Shown here: positions 1-10,804 of the stretch, one piece after another
Numbering within the stretch: position 1 is the first letter of the stretch
Layout: every line of letters starts with the position of its first letter
Assembly (NCBI RefSeq): GCF_037893015.1
Contig: NC_133666.1
Location: 2,447,467-2,511,466, forward strand
DNA length: 64,000 nt
Origin: Macrotis lagotis
Lineage: Eukaryota; Chordata; Mammalia; Peramelemorphia; Peramelidae
Reading direction: 5' to 3'
Made by a program: the position numbers and the translations under genes
The notes under the pieces: model-generated
What the model was told of the DNA's origin: nothing
The model's database searches: none
The model's input: the letters and a program-made list of their open reading frames with translations, nothing else

Positions 1-184
1 CTCAGAGACCATCACCCTTGTACGATAGTATCAGATCTCTCATCATCTCTTCCTGGCAGGACCCAGCTCTCCCAGCATCCTGATAGTTCTCCTCCTGAGT
101 TGGTCATTAACATAGGGGGAGACACCCAGGAGTCTTCATTTCTTTCTTACCTTTCTTATCCTTTTATCAGGAATATAGTTTTTT

Positions 185-340
185 CCTTTATTTTCTTGTT
201 TTTTTGCAAGGCAAATGGGGTTAAGTGGCTTGCCCAAGGCCACACAACTAGGTAATTATTAAGTGTGTGAGACCGGATTTGAACCCAGGTACTCCTGACT
301 CCAGGGCCGGTGCTTTATCCACTGCACCATCTAGCCGCCC
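185..340 (-). repeat. tRNA-derived marsupial SINE (WSINE/MAR type)
   Basis: Antisense copy: on the + strand it begins with a T-rich tail then TTTGCAAGGCAAATGGGG and ends CATCTAGCCGCCC. It is flanked by a direct repeat of about 15 bp, CAGGAATATAGTTTT, at 169 and 341, so it is a clean target-primed insertion. Confidence 0.93.
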
Positions 341-375
341 CAGGAATATAGTTTTGAGAAACTTCTGCTAGTTTG

Positions 376-440
376 ACATAACCTAGCACCTAGCACAGTG
401 CCCTGGCATATAGTAGGCATTTAATAAATGCTTGTTGATG
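376..440 (+). repeat. 3' tail of an L2/MIR-type element
   Basis: The run CTAGCACAGTGCC...CATATAGTAGGCATTTAATAAATGCTTGTTGA is the characteristic shared 3' end of L2 and MIR elements. Only the tail is recognisable. Confidence 0.6.
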
Positions 441-539
441 GATCAGTTCATGATATGCATGGTTGTCCTAGCTGATACTCTCAAAAACTACAGAGAAACC
501 CTTTAGGGAAACTTCTAGGTTCTCATATTAGATCATGTT

Positions 540-1010
540 CTAAAACAGGTGTGGCCAACCTAGGACCTGCAGGTCTCAGCTCTCAGAACTCATTCAAGTG
601 GCCTCATATTGCTGTTTGTTGTGCCAGTTTTAGCACTGTATTCATGAATGGACATTGAATTCTGTATGGGGCCCTTGAGGGGTATTTGTTGAGCATTGTG
701 GTTCAGAAGAGCTTTTAGCTTGAACACCCTTGCTCTCAAATCATTACCTAATTCTTCAATGGTGAAGCACATTGCATTGGCAAGTTTGATATTATTGATG
801 ATCACAAGAGCAGGAAAGATGAGTGTGAACATCATGAGCAGATTGAACCAATATGGTGTGTTTAGCCCCCAATTTGATTTTCAATGGAAAATTTGGGAAA
901 GGGGAAGAAGAATCTGCTACAGTTGGTCCCATCGGTTTGGATTCATTGTGCAAACCCAGGAATCCTTTTGTAAGTATGTAAATCCCCTGAATAAAATGTG
1001 CTGAGGAACA
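540..1010. other. Unassigned stretch, possibly a hAT-like transposon relic
   Basis: The left edge (ACAGGTGTGGCCAACCTAG) resembles the terminal inverted repeat of some hAT-Charlie elements. The minus strand has an 81-codon open frame (590-835) and the plus strand a 102-codon frame (696-1004), neither with a domain I recognise. I cannot find the matching right-hand inverted repeat. It could equally be a degraded retrocopy. Confidence 0.25.
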
Positions 1011-1169
1011 AGCAGGAGAAATTTGGGACTAAATTATTTTTCCTCTGAACACATCTCTGAAATCACAGTTAAGTCAGTGGGAATGATGGAATGTTTCGTT
1101 TACATTTAACCTTTATTGGTACATACTTCATGGAGAAACCAAGGTGAATCGTTATTGGTCAGCATCAGG

Positions 1170-1315
1170 GTGGGTGTTCCTAGGATCAGGAAGAGACCTT
1201 AAAGGAAATCATCTAGTGTATCCCCCCGCCCATCTTACAGATGAGACCCAGAGAAATTTGAATGAGTGGCAGAGCTAGGATTCAAACAAACCCAGTACTC
1301 TTTATACCTGTCTAA
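1170..1315 (-). repeat. MIR-like SINE relic
   Basis: Antisense MIR features are present in order: CATCTTACAGATGAGACCCAGAGA, then GAGTGGCAGAGCTAGGATTC, then a degraded tRNA part ending near CAGTACTCTTTA. Much more diverged than the SINE at 1556. Confidence 0.6.
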
Positions 1316-1555
1316 CTCTAAAGATAGCAAGAGACACCTAATGAGAAGCATTGAAAATGCACTGAACTCCCGAGAAAAAAGGCTAAGAGATCAACCACAA
1401 ATGTGATTAGTGGTCTCAACGTCAGCTCCATCATTTGTCTTCCTTGAGCTTTACCCTTTACTTCTTTGAAATGAGTGGGTTAGAAAAGATTGACCTTAAG
1501 GGACCACCTTCCAGCCCTAATCAAATAGTTCACTTCATGTTTAAGAAATGCTTGG

Positions 1556-1700
1556 TGGCTCGGTGGATAGAGCACTGGCCCTGGAGTCAGGAGGACCTGA
1601 GTTCAAATCTGGCCTCAGACACTTCATAATTACCTAGCTGTGTGGCCTTGGGCAAGCCACTTAACCCCATTGCCTTGCAAAAAAAAAAAACAACCTAAAA
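1556..1700 (+). repeat. tRNA-derived marsupial SINE
   Basis: Sense copy from GGCTCGGTGGATAGAGCAC to CCTTGCAAAAA with an A-rich tail, lacking the first few bases of the consensus. Flanked by AAATGCTTGG at 1546 and 1701. Confidence 0.92.
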
Positions 1701-2022
1701 AAATGCTTGGACTTTGCATCCCAAAGGGTACAGGGAGTATATAGATTATAGAGGATAGAATGCCCCTCACTTTCCCTTTGCCCCTTTTCTAGAGTCTTGC
1801 TAAACATGGCTTATGTCTGGGATGGAGGAAATAAAATTCCATCCCTTTACCTTGTTTTATTCATTTACCCAATGAAGATGAATTGTCAAATAATTTTGTG
1901 TCCCAGTGGATTGCCCTTCAAATAGTACTGTGAAGTAGCTGGAAGATCCATAATTTATTTTCATGAAAATAATGCTTTGTCCTTAGCTAGGGAATTGATG
2001 ACTTCTTTTTCTCTGTGACCAG

Positions 2023-2100
2023 GTCCTGTCATTTGTGAAGAAGAATGTTCTTGTGACTGGAGGATTTTTTGGTGGCTTTCTTCTCGGCATGGCATCCTAA
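2023..2100 (+). CDS. FUNDC2: FUNDC2, last coding exon (partial gene)
   Basis: This exon encodes 25 residues, [20 protein letters not shown] then LGMAS and a TAA stop. From memory it is nearly identical to the C-terminus of human FUNDC2, a small outer-mitochondrial-membrane protein of the FUN14 family that binds PIP3 and is related to the mitophagy receptor FUNDC1. The glycine-rich hydrophobic stretch is the last FUN14 membrane segment. The acceptor is a pyrimidine-rich run ending CTCTGTGACCAG at 2022, phase 0. Earlier exons (transmembrane and LIR-containing parts) lie left of the window; I searched 1-2022 for the preceding exon and did not find it. Its place left of CMC4/MTCP1 and BRCC3, on the opposite strand to CMC4, matches human Xq28 order. 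Confidence 0.93.
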   Translation, partial: VLSFVKKNVLVTGGFFGGFLLGMAS

Positions 2101-2710
2101 AGAGGCAGATCTTGATAACAACACTTTACATTTCCCACCTATGTCTTTCTTCAGGTTCAGTTGGGCCATTCTCTTAATTAGCAAATACATTATAGGAGCA
2201 GCATAACCCAAGTGGTCACAATCCTAGACGACTGAAGAAAACAGATGACCTCGCCTCATTTGTCTCCTCATTGGCCTTGTAGTTCTTTTGAGGACCTGCT
2301 TTGTAATTCATTAGCTGTTTTCTAGGCTATAAGATCAAGCTTTCTTTCCCTCCCTGTAAAACAGGTAATTGGGGAGAGATGTATTCTCAAACTCTAGCAT
2401 CAAACCCACTAAGTACTCTTCCTGCTGGTCCCTACCTACTATAATGTGTTCTGCCTTGTGGAAATGAATATACTTGCCCATTGACCACCAAAACCTCTGA
2501 TGCCTTGTGTCTTTTGTTCTTCCTTCAGTGGGTTTCAGAATGCAGAAATGTGGTATGAAAGTCATTTGCTTCACAGGTTTGGGATGCCTTCTACTTTTAG
2601 GCATCTCCACTTGCACCCAAGTCAGCCTTCATATTTTGAGTGTGGATGACAGTTAACTGAATTTAAAACTCAAGGCCTATCACTTAGAAAATCTTAGGTA
2701 ATAGAACAAT
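2101..2710 (+). other. FUNDC2: FUNDC2 3' UTR and flanking DNA
   Basis: Follows the FUNDC2 stop directly, so the first part is 3' UTR. I see no AATAAA or ATTAAA in this stretch, so the transcript end is not located. A minus-strand open frame at 2029-2211 is a shadow of the exon. Confidence 0.5.
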
Positions 2711-2940
2711 TTGGGGGCAGCTGGGTGGTTCCGTGAATAGAGTGCCAGACCTGGAGTCAGGAAGTCTCATCTTCCTGAGTTCAGACACTAGCTAGCTGTA
2801 TGACTGGGCAAATCCTGTAACCCTGACTTCCTCGGTTTCCCCATCTGTGAAATGAGCTGGAGAATGAAATGACAAGCCACTTCAGACTCTTTGCCAAGAA
2901 AACTCCATATGGGGACACAAAGACTCAGATATGACTAATC
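2711..2940 (+). repeat. Composite tRNA-RTE SINE
   Basis: Begins GGGGGCAGCTGGGTGG with a tRNA-like head. It continues through TTTCCCCATCTGTGAAATGAGCTGGAGAATGAAATG and CTTTGCCAAGAAAACTCC to the RTE-type tail CAGATATGACTAATCGACC. This second half distinguishes it from the short WSINE type. Confidence 0.8.
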
Positions 2941-2992
2941 GACCAAAATTAATCATTTGCATCATTCAGTGGTCTCTTAATGTCAGGTTCTT

Positions 2993-3488
2993 TTTTTTAA
3001 AGATTTTATTTATTTTGAGCTTTACAATTTTTCCCCCAATCTTACTTCCCTCCCCCCACCCCCCACAGAAGGCAATTTGTCAGTCTTCGCATTGCTTCCA
3101 TGGTATACACTGATCCAAATTGAGTGTGATGAGAGAGAAATCATATCCTTAAGGAAGAAATATAAAGTATAAGAGATAAGATCAGACAATAAGATATCAG
3201 GTTTTTTTTCTAAATTAAAGGGAATAGTCCTTGGTCTCTGTTCAAACTCCATTTTTTCTCTGGATACAGATGGTATTCTCCATCGCAGAGAGCCCCAAAT
3301 TGTCCCTGATTGTTGCCCTGTTAGTATGAGCGAGTCCATCATGTTTGATCATAACCTCCATGTTGCTGTTAGGGTATACAGTGTTTTTCTGGTTCTGCTC
3401 ATCTCACTCAGCATCAGTTCATGCAAATCCCTCCAGGCTTCCCTGAATTCGAATCTCTCCTGGTTTCTAATAGAACAATAGTGTTCCA
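2993..3488 (-). mobile_element. 5'-truncated LINE-1, 3' end only
   Basis: Antisense L1 3' UTR (TTATTTATTTTGAGC, then a C-rich CTTCCCTCCCC block) followed by the end of ORF2. On the minus strand the ORF2 end reads MEHYCSIRNQERFEFREAWR and continues through LHELMLSEMSRTRKTLYTLT, the marsupial counterpart of the L1 ORF2 C-terminus. Flanked by AATGTCAG(G/A)TTCTT at 2978 and 3490. Confidence 0.88.
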
Positions 3489-3502
3489 TGAATGTCAGAT
3501 TC

Positions 3503-3736
3503 TTTTTTTTTTTTTTTTTTTTAGGTTTTTGCAAGGCAAAAACTGGCTTTGCCCAAGGCCACACAGCTAGGTAATTTTTTTTAGGTTTTTTTTTTTTTTT
3601 GCAAGGCAAATGGGGTTAAGTGGTTTACCCAAGGCCACACAGCTAGGTTATTCTTAAGTGTCTGAGACTGGATTTGAACCGAGGTACTTCTGACTCCAGG
3701 GCCAGTGCTTTATCCACTGCACCACCTAGCCACCCC
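3503..3736 (-). repeat. Two antisense SINEs, nested or tandem
   Basis: A short head (T-run, TTAGGTTTTTGCAAGGC, to GCTAGGTAATT at about 3575) is followed by a second T-run and a full antisense SINE to ACCTAGCCACCCC. The whole is bracketed by TGAATGTCAGATTCTT at 3489 and 3737, so both copies sit in one target duplication. Confidence 0.88.
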
Positions 3737-4122
3737 TGAATGTCAGATTCTTGATCAAGCTCTTGACATTCTCTTTAACCGAAACAAAACAAAAAACCCA
3801 GCCTCAGTGAATGAATACTTCAAAACCAGGTCTTGAAAAAACTCTATTGTTGGCCTTGTGCTGGTTGGTCCCAGCAGATAAAGGAAGTTTAGAGCTTCTG
3901 AGAAAAATGGGAAGGCCAAGCTTACTGTTCCAAGATACTCTTCTTCAAATGGGACTTTCCGAGTCTCCTTTGTAAGTATATGGCAGCAGTTTAAACTACC
4001 CAAATTCATGACAGATGAAGCAAGTTCCTCCACCTCCTGCTTGATTCAGTGGTTATCTAGCATTCAACAAATTAGTAGGAAGTAATTTTACTGGCGGTCA
4101 GTTTTTTTATGTGCCAACGTGA

Positions 4123-4398
4123 CCCCTTGTGGCATTTGCTCACATTGCAAGGCCTCATGTGCAGTATTTGCAACTGAGAATTGAAACCATTCATGCCTGC
4201 ATTAGACAGGTTTTGATGCCACGTTTCCATGTTCTATACTCTGCTGTGGTAACTGCACTTGAAGCTGGAACATTGGAAGCATTTGGCCAGCTACTGAGTG
4301 AAATATCAGGTGTTCTTAAATCACATTGTTATGAACCATCGCTGGACCAGACAGAATTTTCTATAGGTTTTAGGCTTTCCCAAAGGAATAAATATTAA
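4123..4398 (+). pseudogene. Unidentified open frame, possible retrocopy fragment
   Basis: A stop at 4120-4122 is followed by about 91 open codons with no ATG at the start. It reads PLVAFAHIARPHVQYLQLRI..., then VLYSAVVTALEAGTLEAFGQ, and ends SQRNKY. The composition looks like a real helical protein rather than translated repeat, and the stretch matches no repeat family I recognise. There is no clear acceptor or donor flanking it. I read it as a fragment of an old processed pseudogene or a lost exon, but I cannot name the parent. Confidence 0.35.
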
Positions 4399-4789
4399 TT
4401 ACACTTAAGGGATCATAAAAATCCTACACTTGCCACCACAGTCTCTGGTATAATTGTGAAGTGAGTCAAAGGAGCACTGGCTGCCTTTAATGACTTGGCT
4501 TTAGATCCCTGTCTTTGATTTTGTTCAGAACATTTAGGAAAGAGGAAACTAACCATGGCATAAGGTATAACCAGCTTGCAAAAAAAAAATCATTAGATCT
4601 TCATTGTGACCCATCCCTTATACCCAATGAGAAAAGTTTAAAAAAAACCACCTTAACAAAAAGCAACCCCCAAATTTCATATCCCCAGCTGTCCCTCCCC
4701 CACCTTTGCAGAAAGGTTGTGCTGGAGCCAGTTTGAGCCAGCTCCTGAGAGTCACAGGTTAAGTTTTCAAGGTCATAATAATGTTTGTA

Positions 4790-4930
4790 TTTCATTTTCA
4801 AAGAAGACCACGACATCAGGGAGGTGATGCTATGACAAGCACATGAATTGGATTGGAATGGCGGGGCTGTGCTAAGTCATCAGCCTCACATTCTCCTCTG
4901 GAGTCTTCTGGGCCCAGTGGCCAGATTCCT
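4790..4930 (-). repeat. RTE-derived 3' half of a composite SINE
   Basis: Contains AAGAAGACCACGACATCAGG, GAGGTGATGCTATGACAAGC, then CACATTCTCCTCTGGAG. This is the reverse complement of the tail seen at 9600-9750. Confidence 0.75.
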
Positions 4931-5084
4931 GTCCTTTCTGAGCTTGTTCCATGTTAGTCCCCATCACAAACCTTGCATGATTACTAAATTGACTGACTTC
5001 CTGTCTTTGCAGAAGAAAATACATTTCCTGAATGCCCTGGTATCCAGGTTTCTCCCTCTCCCCATATTATGAATGCTCTCTTTA

Positions 5085-5220
5085 CTTCTGACTCAGGCAT
5101 TAATCTCTAGTTCCTTCCAAAGTGGTTCAAGTCCCACCTCCTACAGGAAGTCTTTCTTGCTTCTCTCTAAGCTGTTCACACTTATTACCCTCTACCCCCT
5201 GAAATGACTTTATATGTACT
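5085..5220 (+). repeat. L2 LINE 3' end
   Basis: CAAGTCCCACCTCCTACAGG followed by AAGTCTTTCTTGCTTC is the conserved L2 3' coding end. It stops where the next SINE begins. Confidence 0.6.
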
Positions 5221-5352
5221 TTTTTTAAATTTTAAGGCTATGGGGTTAAGAGACTTGCCCAAGGTCACACAGCTAGGCAATTATGTCTGAGGCTGGATTT
5301 AAACTAAGATCCTCCTGACTCCAGGGCCAGGGTATCCACCTACTTGCCTCCT
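5221..5352 (-). repeat. tRNA-derived SINE
   Basis: Antisense copy: T-run, GGGGTTAAGAGACTTGCCCA, GCTAGGCAATTATG, CTCCTGACTCCAGGGCC. The 5' end is eroded (GGTATCCACCTACTTGCC). Confidence 0.85.
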
Positions 5353-5937
5353 ATGTGTTTTCTTTTTGCCTCCTATAGGTTTAATGTTGCTCTCTACAAT
5401 AGAACCTAAGTTTCTGGAGGGTAGGGATAGCCAGGGCCCAAATGATTATTGATTGACTTAATGATTGTCCTAGGCCACAGTAAAGGGGTAGAGCAAAGAC
5501 TAGAACTCAGGTTTGATAAATCCATTGCCACTGGTACCTCCCAAGGCCTGGCCCCTAGGAATCTCCACTGTTGTGTTAGTGCTAGCAGTACCACCAATGG
5601 AAAAGACACAAGGGAAAAAATCTGATGAAAGAAGGATGGCCATGAGGCAGCTGAACTAAATTCATTTGCCCATCATATGATAGCTTAATTAGAGAACTAT
5701 AGAGGTTCAAGGAAAAAAGGAGCGGAATCGGTAACAAATGAAGCAAATAGCAAATAAAACAAATAATAGACCTCAATGGTTTCCTGTGTTACAAAAAATC
5801 CAGGAAAAAGGAATTTCTCTCAAATTAACTAGAAAATTCCTAAACCATGTGAGAATTAGCCTATAAAACACATAAAGACTTGGGGAAAAACACTAAAATA
5901 CACTTTAGAGCAATAAAGGAAACTGTAAAACAGTTGA

Positions 5938-6065
5938 TTAACAAACATTTATTAAGCACTTACTATGGATGAGGCACTGTACTAAACACCAGGGTTACAA
6001 AGAAAGACAAAAACAGGGTCATTGTTCTCAAGAAGCTCACAGTCTAATGGGGGGAGACACATACT
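5938..6065 (+). repeat. Old interspersed repeat (L2/MIR-like)
   Basis: AACAAACATTTATTAAGCAC, GCACTGTACTAAACACCAGG and CTCAAGAAGCTCACAGTC are hallmark phrases of an ancient mammalian repeat. The exact family is uncertain. The stretches 5355-5935 and 6070-6780 show no gene; 6531-6545 is a G-run. Confidence 0.55.
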
Positions 6066-6796
6066 AGATAGATACAAGGTAAATTGGAGGTCATCTCAGC
6101 GGGGAAGGCACAAGCAGTGGGGGGTGGGGGGTGATTGTAGAGACATTCATTGTTCATGGTTGGAACTGGCTGATAGAATACAAATGATATTACCTAAATC
6201 ATTTCCCCGATTTAGTGTTATATCAAACCACCAACAGGTATAAACCGAGTTACTGAACTGCAGTCCATCTGAAACATTCCTTTCTTGATCTTTGTTGACA
6301 TCGTCTTTCTCCTTGTTGACCTCCAGGTGCTTTCCCAGTTTCTGTAAGAACTTTGATTTGGGGCTTGGGGTCTTCCTCTCCAGTTCATTTGTGGTCAGCA
6401 ACCTCAGGAACTTTGATACTTATGTTGACGGTCCCTGAAACAAACCACATTCTCCATTCTTGATCTTTTTAACTCCAGTGAACTCGACAGCCTGGGCTGG
6501 GCTGATAAATGTTTAACAGTCAGCTCTCTGGGGGGGGGGGGGGGGATTATGTACAAGAGCCTGTCGTTAAATTTGCATCATTAACATTTTTCTCCACCAC
6601 TCAATCAAGAAAACAACCAATCCAGCCCTGATTTGTAACATTTGCTGATTTTTCCAGAACCATGGACAGCAGAAGGCCTGACCATCACTCTCTTAGATTT
6701 CTTTGGTCAGAAAACAAGATGTAAACTTAAGGGGTCAATTTGAAAAGGGTATTTTCTATGAGCAAAGCATTCAAAGACAGACTCTAAGAATGGCCC

Positions 6797-7120
6797 GTGG
6801 AGTGCAAAAATCAGGCCCAATTCTGGGGTATCTGTGATGGAAAATGCCATCTGTATGCAGAGAGAGAATCATGGAGCTTGAACAAAGACCAAAGACTATT
6901 ACCTTTAATTTAAAAAAAAAATCCATTATCTTATGTAATTTTGCTATCTCTTAGACATTATTTTTCTTCCTTAAGGATCTGGTTTCTCTCTCATCCCATT
7001 CAATTTAAATCAATGTCTACCAATGTCAAGGCTAACAGGCTATCTTCTGTAGGGAGTGAGGGGAGGGAAGCGAGATTAGGGGGAAAATTGTAAAATTCAA
7101 AATAAATTAATTAATTAAAA
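6797..7120 (+). mobile_element. LINE-1 3' UTR fragment, sense
   Basis: Sense copy of the L1 3' end: AACAAAGACCAAAGACTATT, TCTTCCTTAAGGATCTGG, GGAAGCGAGATTAGGGGG and an A/T-rich tail. AAGAATGGCCC is directly repeated at 6785 and 7121. Confidence 0.85.
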
Positions 7121-7582
7121 AAAGAATGGCCCCTGGAATTCCATTCTGGGAGGAATGCCAATGGTGATAACGAGTAGTTTATGCTGTCAGCACTCCCCTT
7201 GGATCATCTGCACCTCCCTGGAGCCACCCCAGCTTTTGATCTTCTTTGATTCCAGGCTTCCTGGACATCTTCATCCATGCCATGAATGGGAGGCCTCCCC
7301 CTCTCAGCTCCCCGTGATTCATCATTCCATGTGACCTCCTTGCATGCCAGAGATGATTGCTTTTCTCTGTGACTCCCCCCCCCCTTATATGCTAGGCACT
7401 TCATCAATGATTTCTCATTTAGCTGTCTTTGTGACTAAAGCCTTTTATCTTTTTAATTCTTTTCCTGTTTTCACTCTTATCTTATATCTCACTCTTTTTC
7501 ACGGTGCTTGGTCTTTGGCAGAGCCACCCTAGTGTGTGCAGGAGGGTGGGAGGTGGACCAATTTGATTTAAAATGCTTTGCA

Positions 7583-7749
7583 GGGGCGGCCAGGTGATGC
7601 AATGGATAGAGCACAGGCCCTGGTGTCAAGAGGACCTAAGTTCAAATTCAGCTTCAGACACTTAATACTTAGCTGTGTGACTATGGGCAAGTTATTTAAC
7701 CCCCCTGCCTTGCAACCCCTCCCCCCCCCAAAAAAATTGTAAAAAAAAT
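7583..7749 (+). repeat. tRNA-derived SINE
   Basis: GGGCGGCCAGGTGATGCAATGGATAGAGCA... to CCTGCCTTGCAA plus an A-rich tail. The target duplication is AAAATGC(T/A)TTGCA at 7570 and 7750. Confidence 0.92.
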
Positions 7750-7844
7750 AAAATGCATTGCAAAATTCATGCATTCACCTGAAGGACAGTGATTTAGTGA
7801 TGGAGATTTAGAAGAATTAGCTCACAACATTCATTTTTGCATGT

Positions 7845-8380
7845 TGACGATGATGATGATGGTGATGATGATGATGATGATGATGGATTGGATTGGAGTG
7901 AGGGGACTGGGCTAAATTCCCAGTCTCACTTTCTCCTCAGAAGCCATTTGGGTCCAGGACCAGATAGAAATTAAGAAGACTGGGATGGGAAGCAATCAGG
8001 GTTAAGTGACTTGCCCAAGGTCATATAGATAGTAAATATCAAGGGTCTGAGGCTGGATTTGGACTCAGTTCTCTCTTGACTTCTCAGACTTCTTGACTGT
8101 GTTCTATCCACTGTGTCACTTAGCTGTCCCCTGCCTTTCATTTTTTTTTTTAATTTTAGGTCAGGCAAAGGGATTAAGTGACTTGCCCAAGGTGACACAG
8201 CTAGGTCATTATTAAGTGTCTGAGGCTGGATTTGAACTCAGGTCCTCCTGACTCCAGGGCCGGTGCTCTATCCACCGTGCCACATAGCTGCCCCGTCTTT
8301 CCTTCTATTTTTTTCAGTAAGACAATAGGGTTAAATGACTTGCCCTAGCTAGGTTATTATTTTCTGAGGCTGCCCCTAGC
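7845..8380 (-). repeat. (GAT)n and antisense SINE cluster
   Basis: A (GAT)n microsatellite (about 7845-7885) runs into an antisense RTE-type SINE tail (GGATTGGATTGGAGTGAGGG, about 7885-7975). Then come an antisense SINE (about 7985-8130), a second (about 8138-8296) and a short third fragment (about 8300-8380). The GAT tract probably grew from the RTE tail. Confidence 0.8.
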
Positions 8381-8666
8381 TGCATAAGAAGTGTTGTGAT
8401 TTAGAACCTGGAACTGTACAAAGGTAAAATGCCTGAGCACATGTGGCTCACTTGCATGTTCTACAACACCATTCCATCCTCCACGATCTTACTGAAATCC
8501 AGGCTTGACTAGGTCATTCCTTTCCTCAAGAAGCTTCCATGACTCTCTGCTGCCTTTAGGGCCGATGACCAAGTCCTCTGTTGACATCCAAAGCCCTTCC
8601 CAGCTGGGTTCCAGTCTAGCTGATTACACAAGACTTTTCTTCATCCATGGAACACTACAGCTAGGT

Positions 8667-9250
8667 AAGGACAGTTAGATGGTGCAGTGGATAGAGCCCT
8701 GGTGTGGAGTCAGAAGGACCTGAGTTCAAATTCTGCCTCAGACACTTCATAATTACTTAGCTGGGTGAACTTGGGCAAGTCACTGAACCCCATTGCTTTA
8801 CCAAAAAAAAGAAGGAAAGACAGGGGGCATCTGAATGGCACGGTGGATAGAATACCGGCCCTGGAGTCAGGAGGACCTGAGTTCAAATTCCGCCTCAGAC
8901 ACTAGATAATTACCTAGCTGTGTGACTTTGGGCAACTCACTTAACCCATTGTGTTGCCAAAAAAAAAAGAATGAAAGGAGGACCTGAGTTCAAATCCAGA
9001 CTCAGACACTTCATAATTACCTAACTGAATGACCCTGAGCAAGTCACTTAACCCTATTGCTTTACCAAAGGGGAAAAAAAAAGAATGACAGGAAGGGGGC
9101 AGCTAAGCTGCACAGTGGTTAGAGCACCAACCCTGGAGTCAGGAGGACCTGAGTTCAAATCCAACTTCACACACTTAATAATTATCTAGCTGTGGGACCT
9201 TGGGTAAGTCACTTAACCCCTTTGCCTTAAATTTTTTTGAAAAACACAAC
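8667..9250 (+). repeat. Train of four same-strand SINEs
   Basis: Four sense SINEs follow one another: about 8667-8805, 8826-8960, 8970-9075 (head-truncated) and 9097-9235. They are joined by A-rich linkers containing AGAAGGAAAGACAGG, AGAATGAAAGG and AGAATGACAGG. The similar linkers suggest either repeated insertion into A-tails or local tandem duplication. Confidence 0.85.
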
Positions 9251-9436
9251 ACATAGCCTAAGTGACACTATAATGGGGTTCTGACCTTATAATTCTAACA
9301 TCAATCTAAAGATTACAATCACCAGAGGGTGTTTCCACAGTCTGTCTTGTCTTGTGTTGGGAATTCTCTCTTATCTCCAGGTCTTGAAACCTCATTACCC
9401 TAGGAGCCTCAGCTCCAGAGCTACCTCCTTCTAGGG

Positions 9437-9750
9437 CACTTAGATGGTGCAGTGCATAGAGCACTGGTCTTGGAGTCAGGAGGACAGGAACTCACATCTG
9501 GCCTGAGACATGTACCAGCTGTGTGACTGTGGGCAAGTCACTTCCCCCTGACTGCCTTGCAACCAGGGCCATCTCCAGCCGTCCTGATCCATATCTGACC
9601 ACTGGACCCAAATAACTCTGTAGGAGAAAGTGAGGCTGGTGACTTGGCATGGCCTCTCCCACTGAAATCTAATAAATGCCCTTGTCATTGCATCACCTCC
9701 CTGATGGCATGGTCTTCTTCGAGAAGGAAGGCCAACCATTGTTATTATGA
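9437..9750 (+). repeat. Composite tRNA-RTE SINE, near full length
   Basis: The tRNA head is GGCACTTAGATGGTGCAGTG. It is followed by CAGGGCCATCTCCAGCCGTC, ACTGGACCCAAATAACTC, GAGAAAGTGAGGCTGGTGAC and the RTE tail CTTCGAGAAGGAAGGCCAAC. This is the clearest full-length example in the window of the SINE whose tail is shared with RTE LINEs. Confidence 0.85.
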
Positions 9751-9825
9751 CCTCCTTCTAGAGACCTTTCTTGATTTCCCCAATTGCTGATCCCACTGCA
9801 GAATATTGTATATTGATTGATTGAT

Positions 9826-9968
9826 TGATTGAATGCAAGGCACTAGGGTGAAGTGGCTTGCCCAAGGTCACACAGCTAGGTCATTATGAAGTGTCTGAGG
9901 GCACATTTGAACTCAGGTCCTCCTGACTCCAGGGCTGATGCTCTAGTCACTGCGCCACCTAGCCACCC
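9826..9968 (-). repeat. tRNA-derived SINE
   Basis: Antisense: TGCAAGGCACTAGGGTGAAG through to GCGCCACCTAGCCACCC. An ATTG tetranucleotide run (9813-9831) sits at its tail. Confidence 0.9.
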
Positions 9969-10204
9969 TTGTTTATTTTGTATGCAACTGGCATTTATTC
10001 ATCAGTATTGCTCTCTGATAACATCTAAGCCCCTTGAGGACAGGGACTGTGGCACTTTTCTCTTAGTGACTATGGCACCCAACACAGTAACTAACATGGG
10101 GCAGGCTCTCCATACATGCTTGGTGATTAGAGACTGAATTTTGTACACCACAAATTTGTTAGCTCCATGAGGGCAGGGACTTTATCTTTTTCTTTGTCAA
10201 ATAC

Positions 10205-10350
10205 ACATATGGATAAGGAAACTGAGGCAAACAGGTGAGGTGACTTGCCCAGAGTCATACCACTTGTAAGTGTCTGAGACTGAATTTGAACTCAGGTCTT
10301 TCTGACTCTGTGCCTCGCATTCTTTTCACCACACCACCAGACTGCCCCTA
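10205..10350 (-). repeat. Old SINE (MIR/MAR-like)
   Basis: AAGGAAACTGAGGCAAACAG, GACTTGCCCAGAGTCATACC, then CACACCACCAGACTGCCCC. Diverged antisense copy. I see nothing in 10351-10800 apart from a G-run near 10780. Confidence 0.7.
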
Positions 10351-10804
10351 CAAGGAGTTCATGAAAAACTGGAATGGGATCAGTTGAGAGAAACAGGGAT
10401 GAGGCGACACCAAAGCACTTTGGGATTGGGGCCTAAGGCAACTGAGAGCTTGCCACAAGGAGAGTCTTCACTCCCAGCTTGATTAGGGCAAGGTTAAGGG
10501 TTGTTGGGATGGCATCCTCCAAAACAGAGACACCATATGGTTGAAGGGCAGGACTAGCTCTTGGGACCATTCCTCTTCTCCCAGGCTACCATCAGTTTCA
10601 GCTACACTCACATCAGTAACCCACCAAGGGTCAGCTACATTGCTGCTCATGTCCTAGAATCCTTGTCTCCTCTTCCTCCCCTTCCTCTCTTCCCTCCCAT
10701 TCTTGTTTCTCATCCCTGGCTCATCCCCCCATCTGATAGCTTGCTTCCCCATCCCTACTCCATAGCTGTGGAACATTTGGGGGGGGGGAATCCCAAATAC
10801 ATAT

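Noticed and set aside
8667-9250. tRNA genes suggested by the tRNA-like SINE heads
   Set aside because: The tRNA-like heads belong to SINEs with A-tails and shared 3' parts, and lack a proper cloverleaf.
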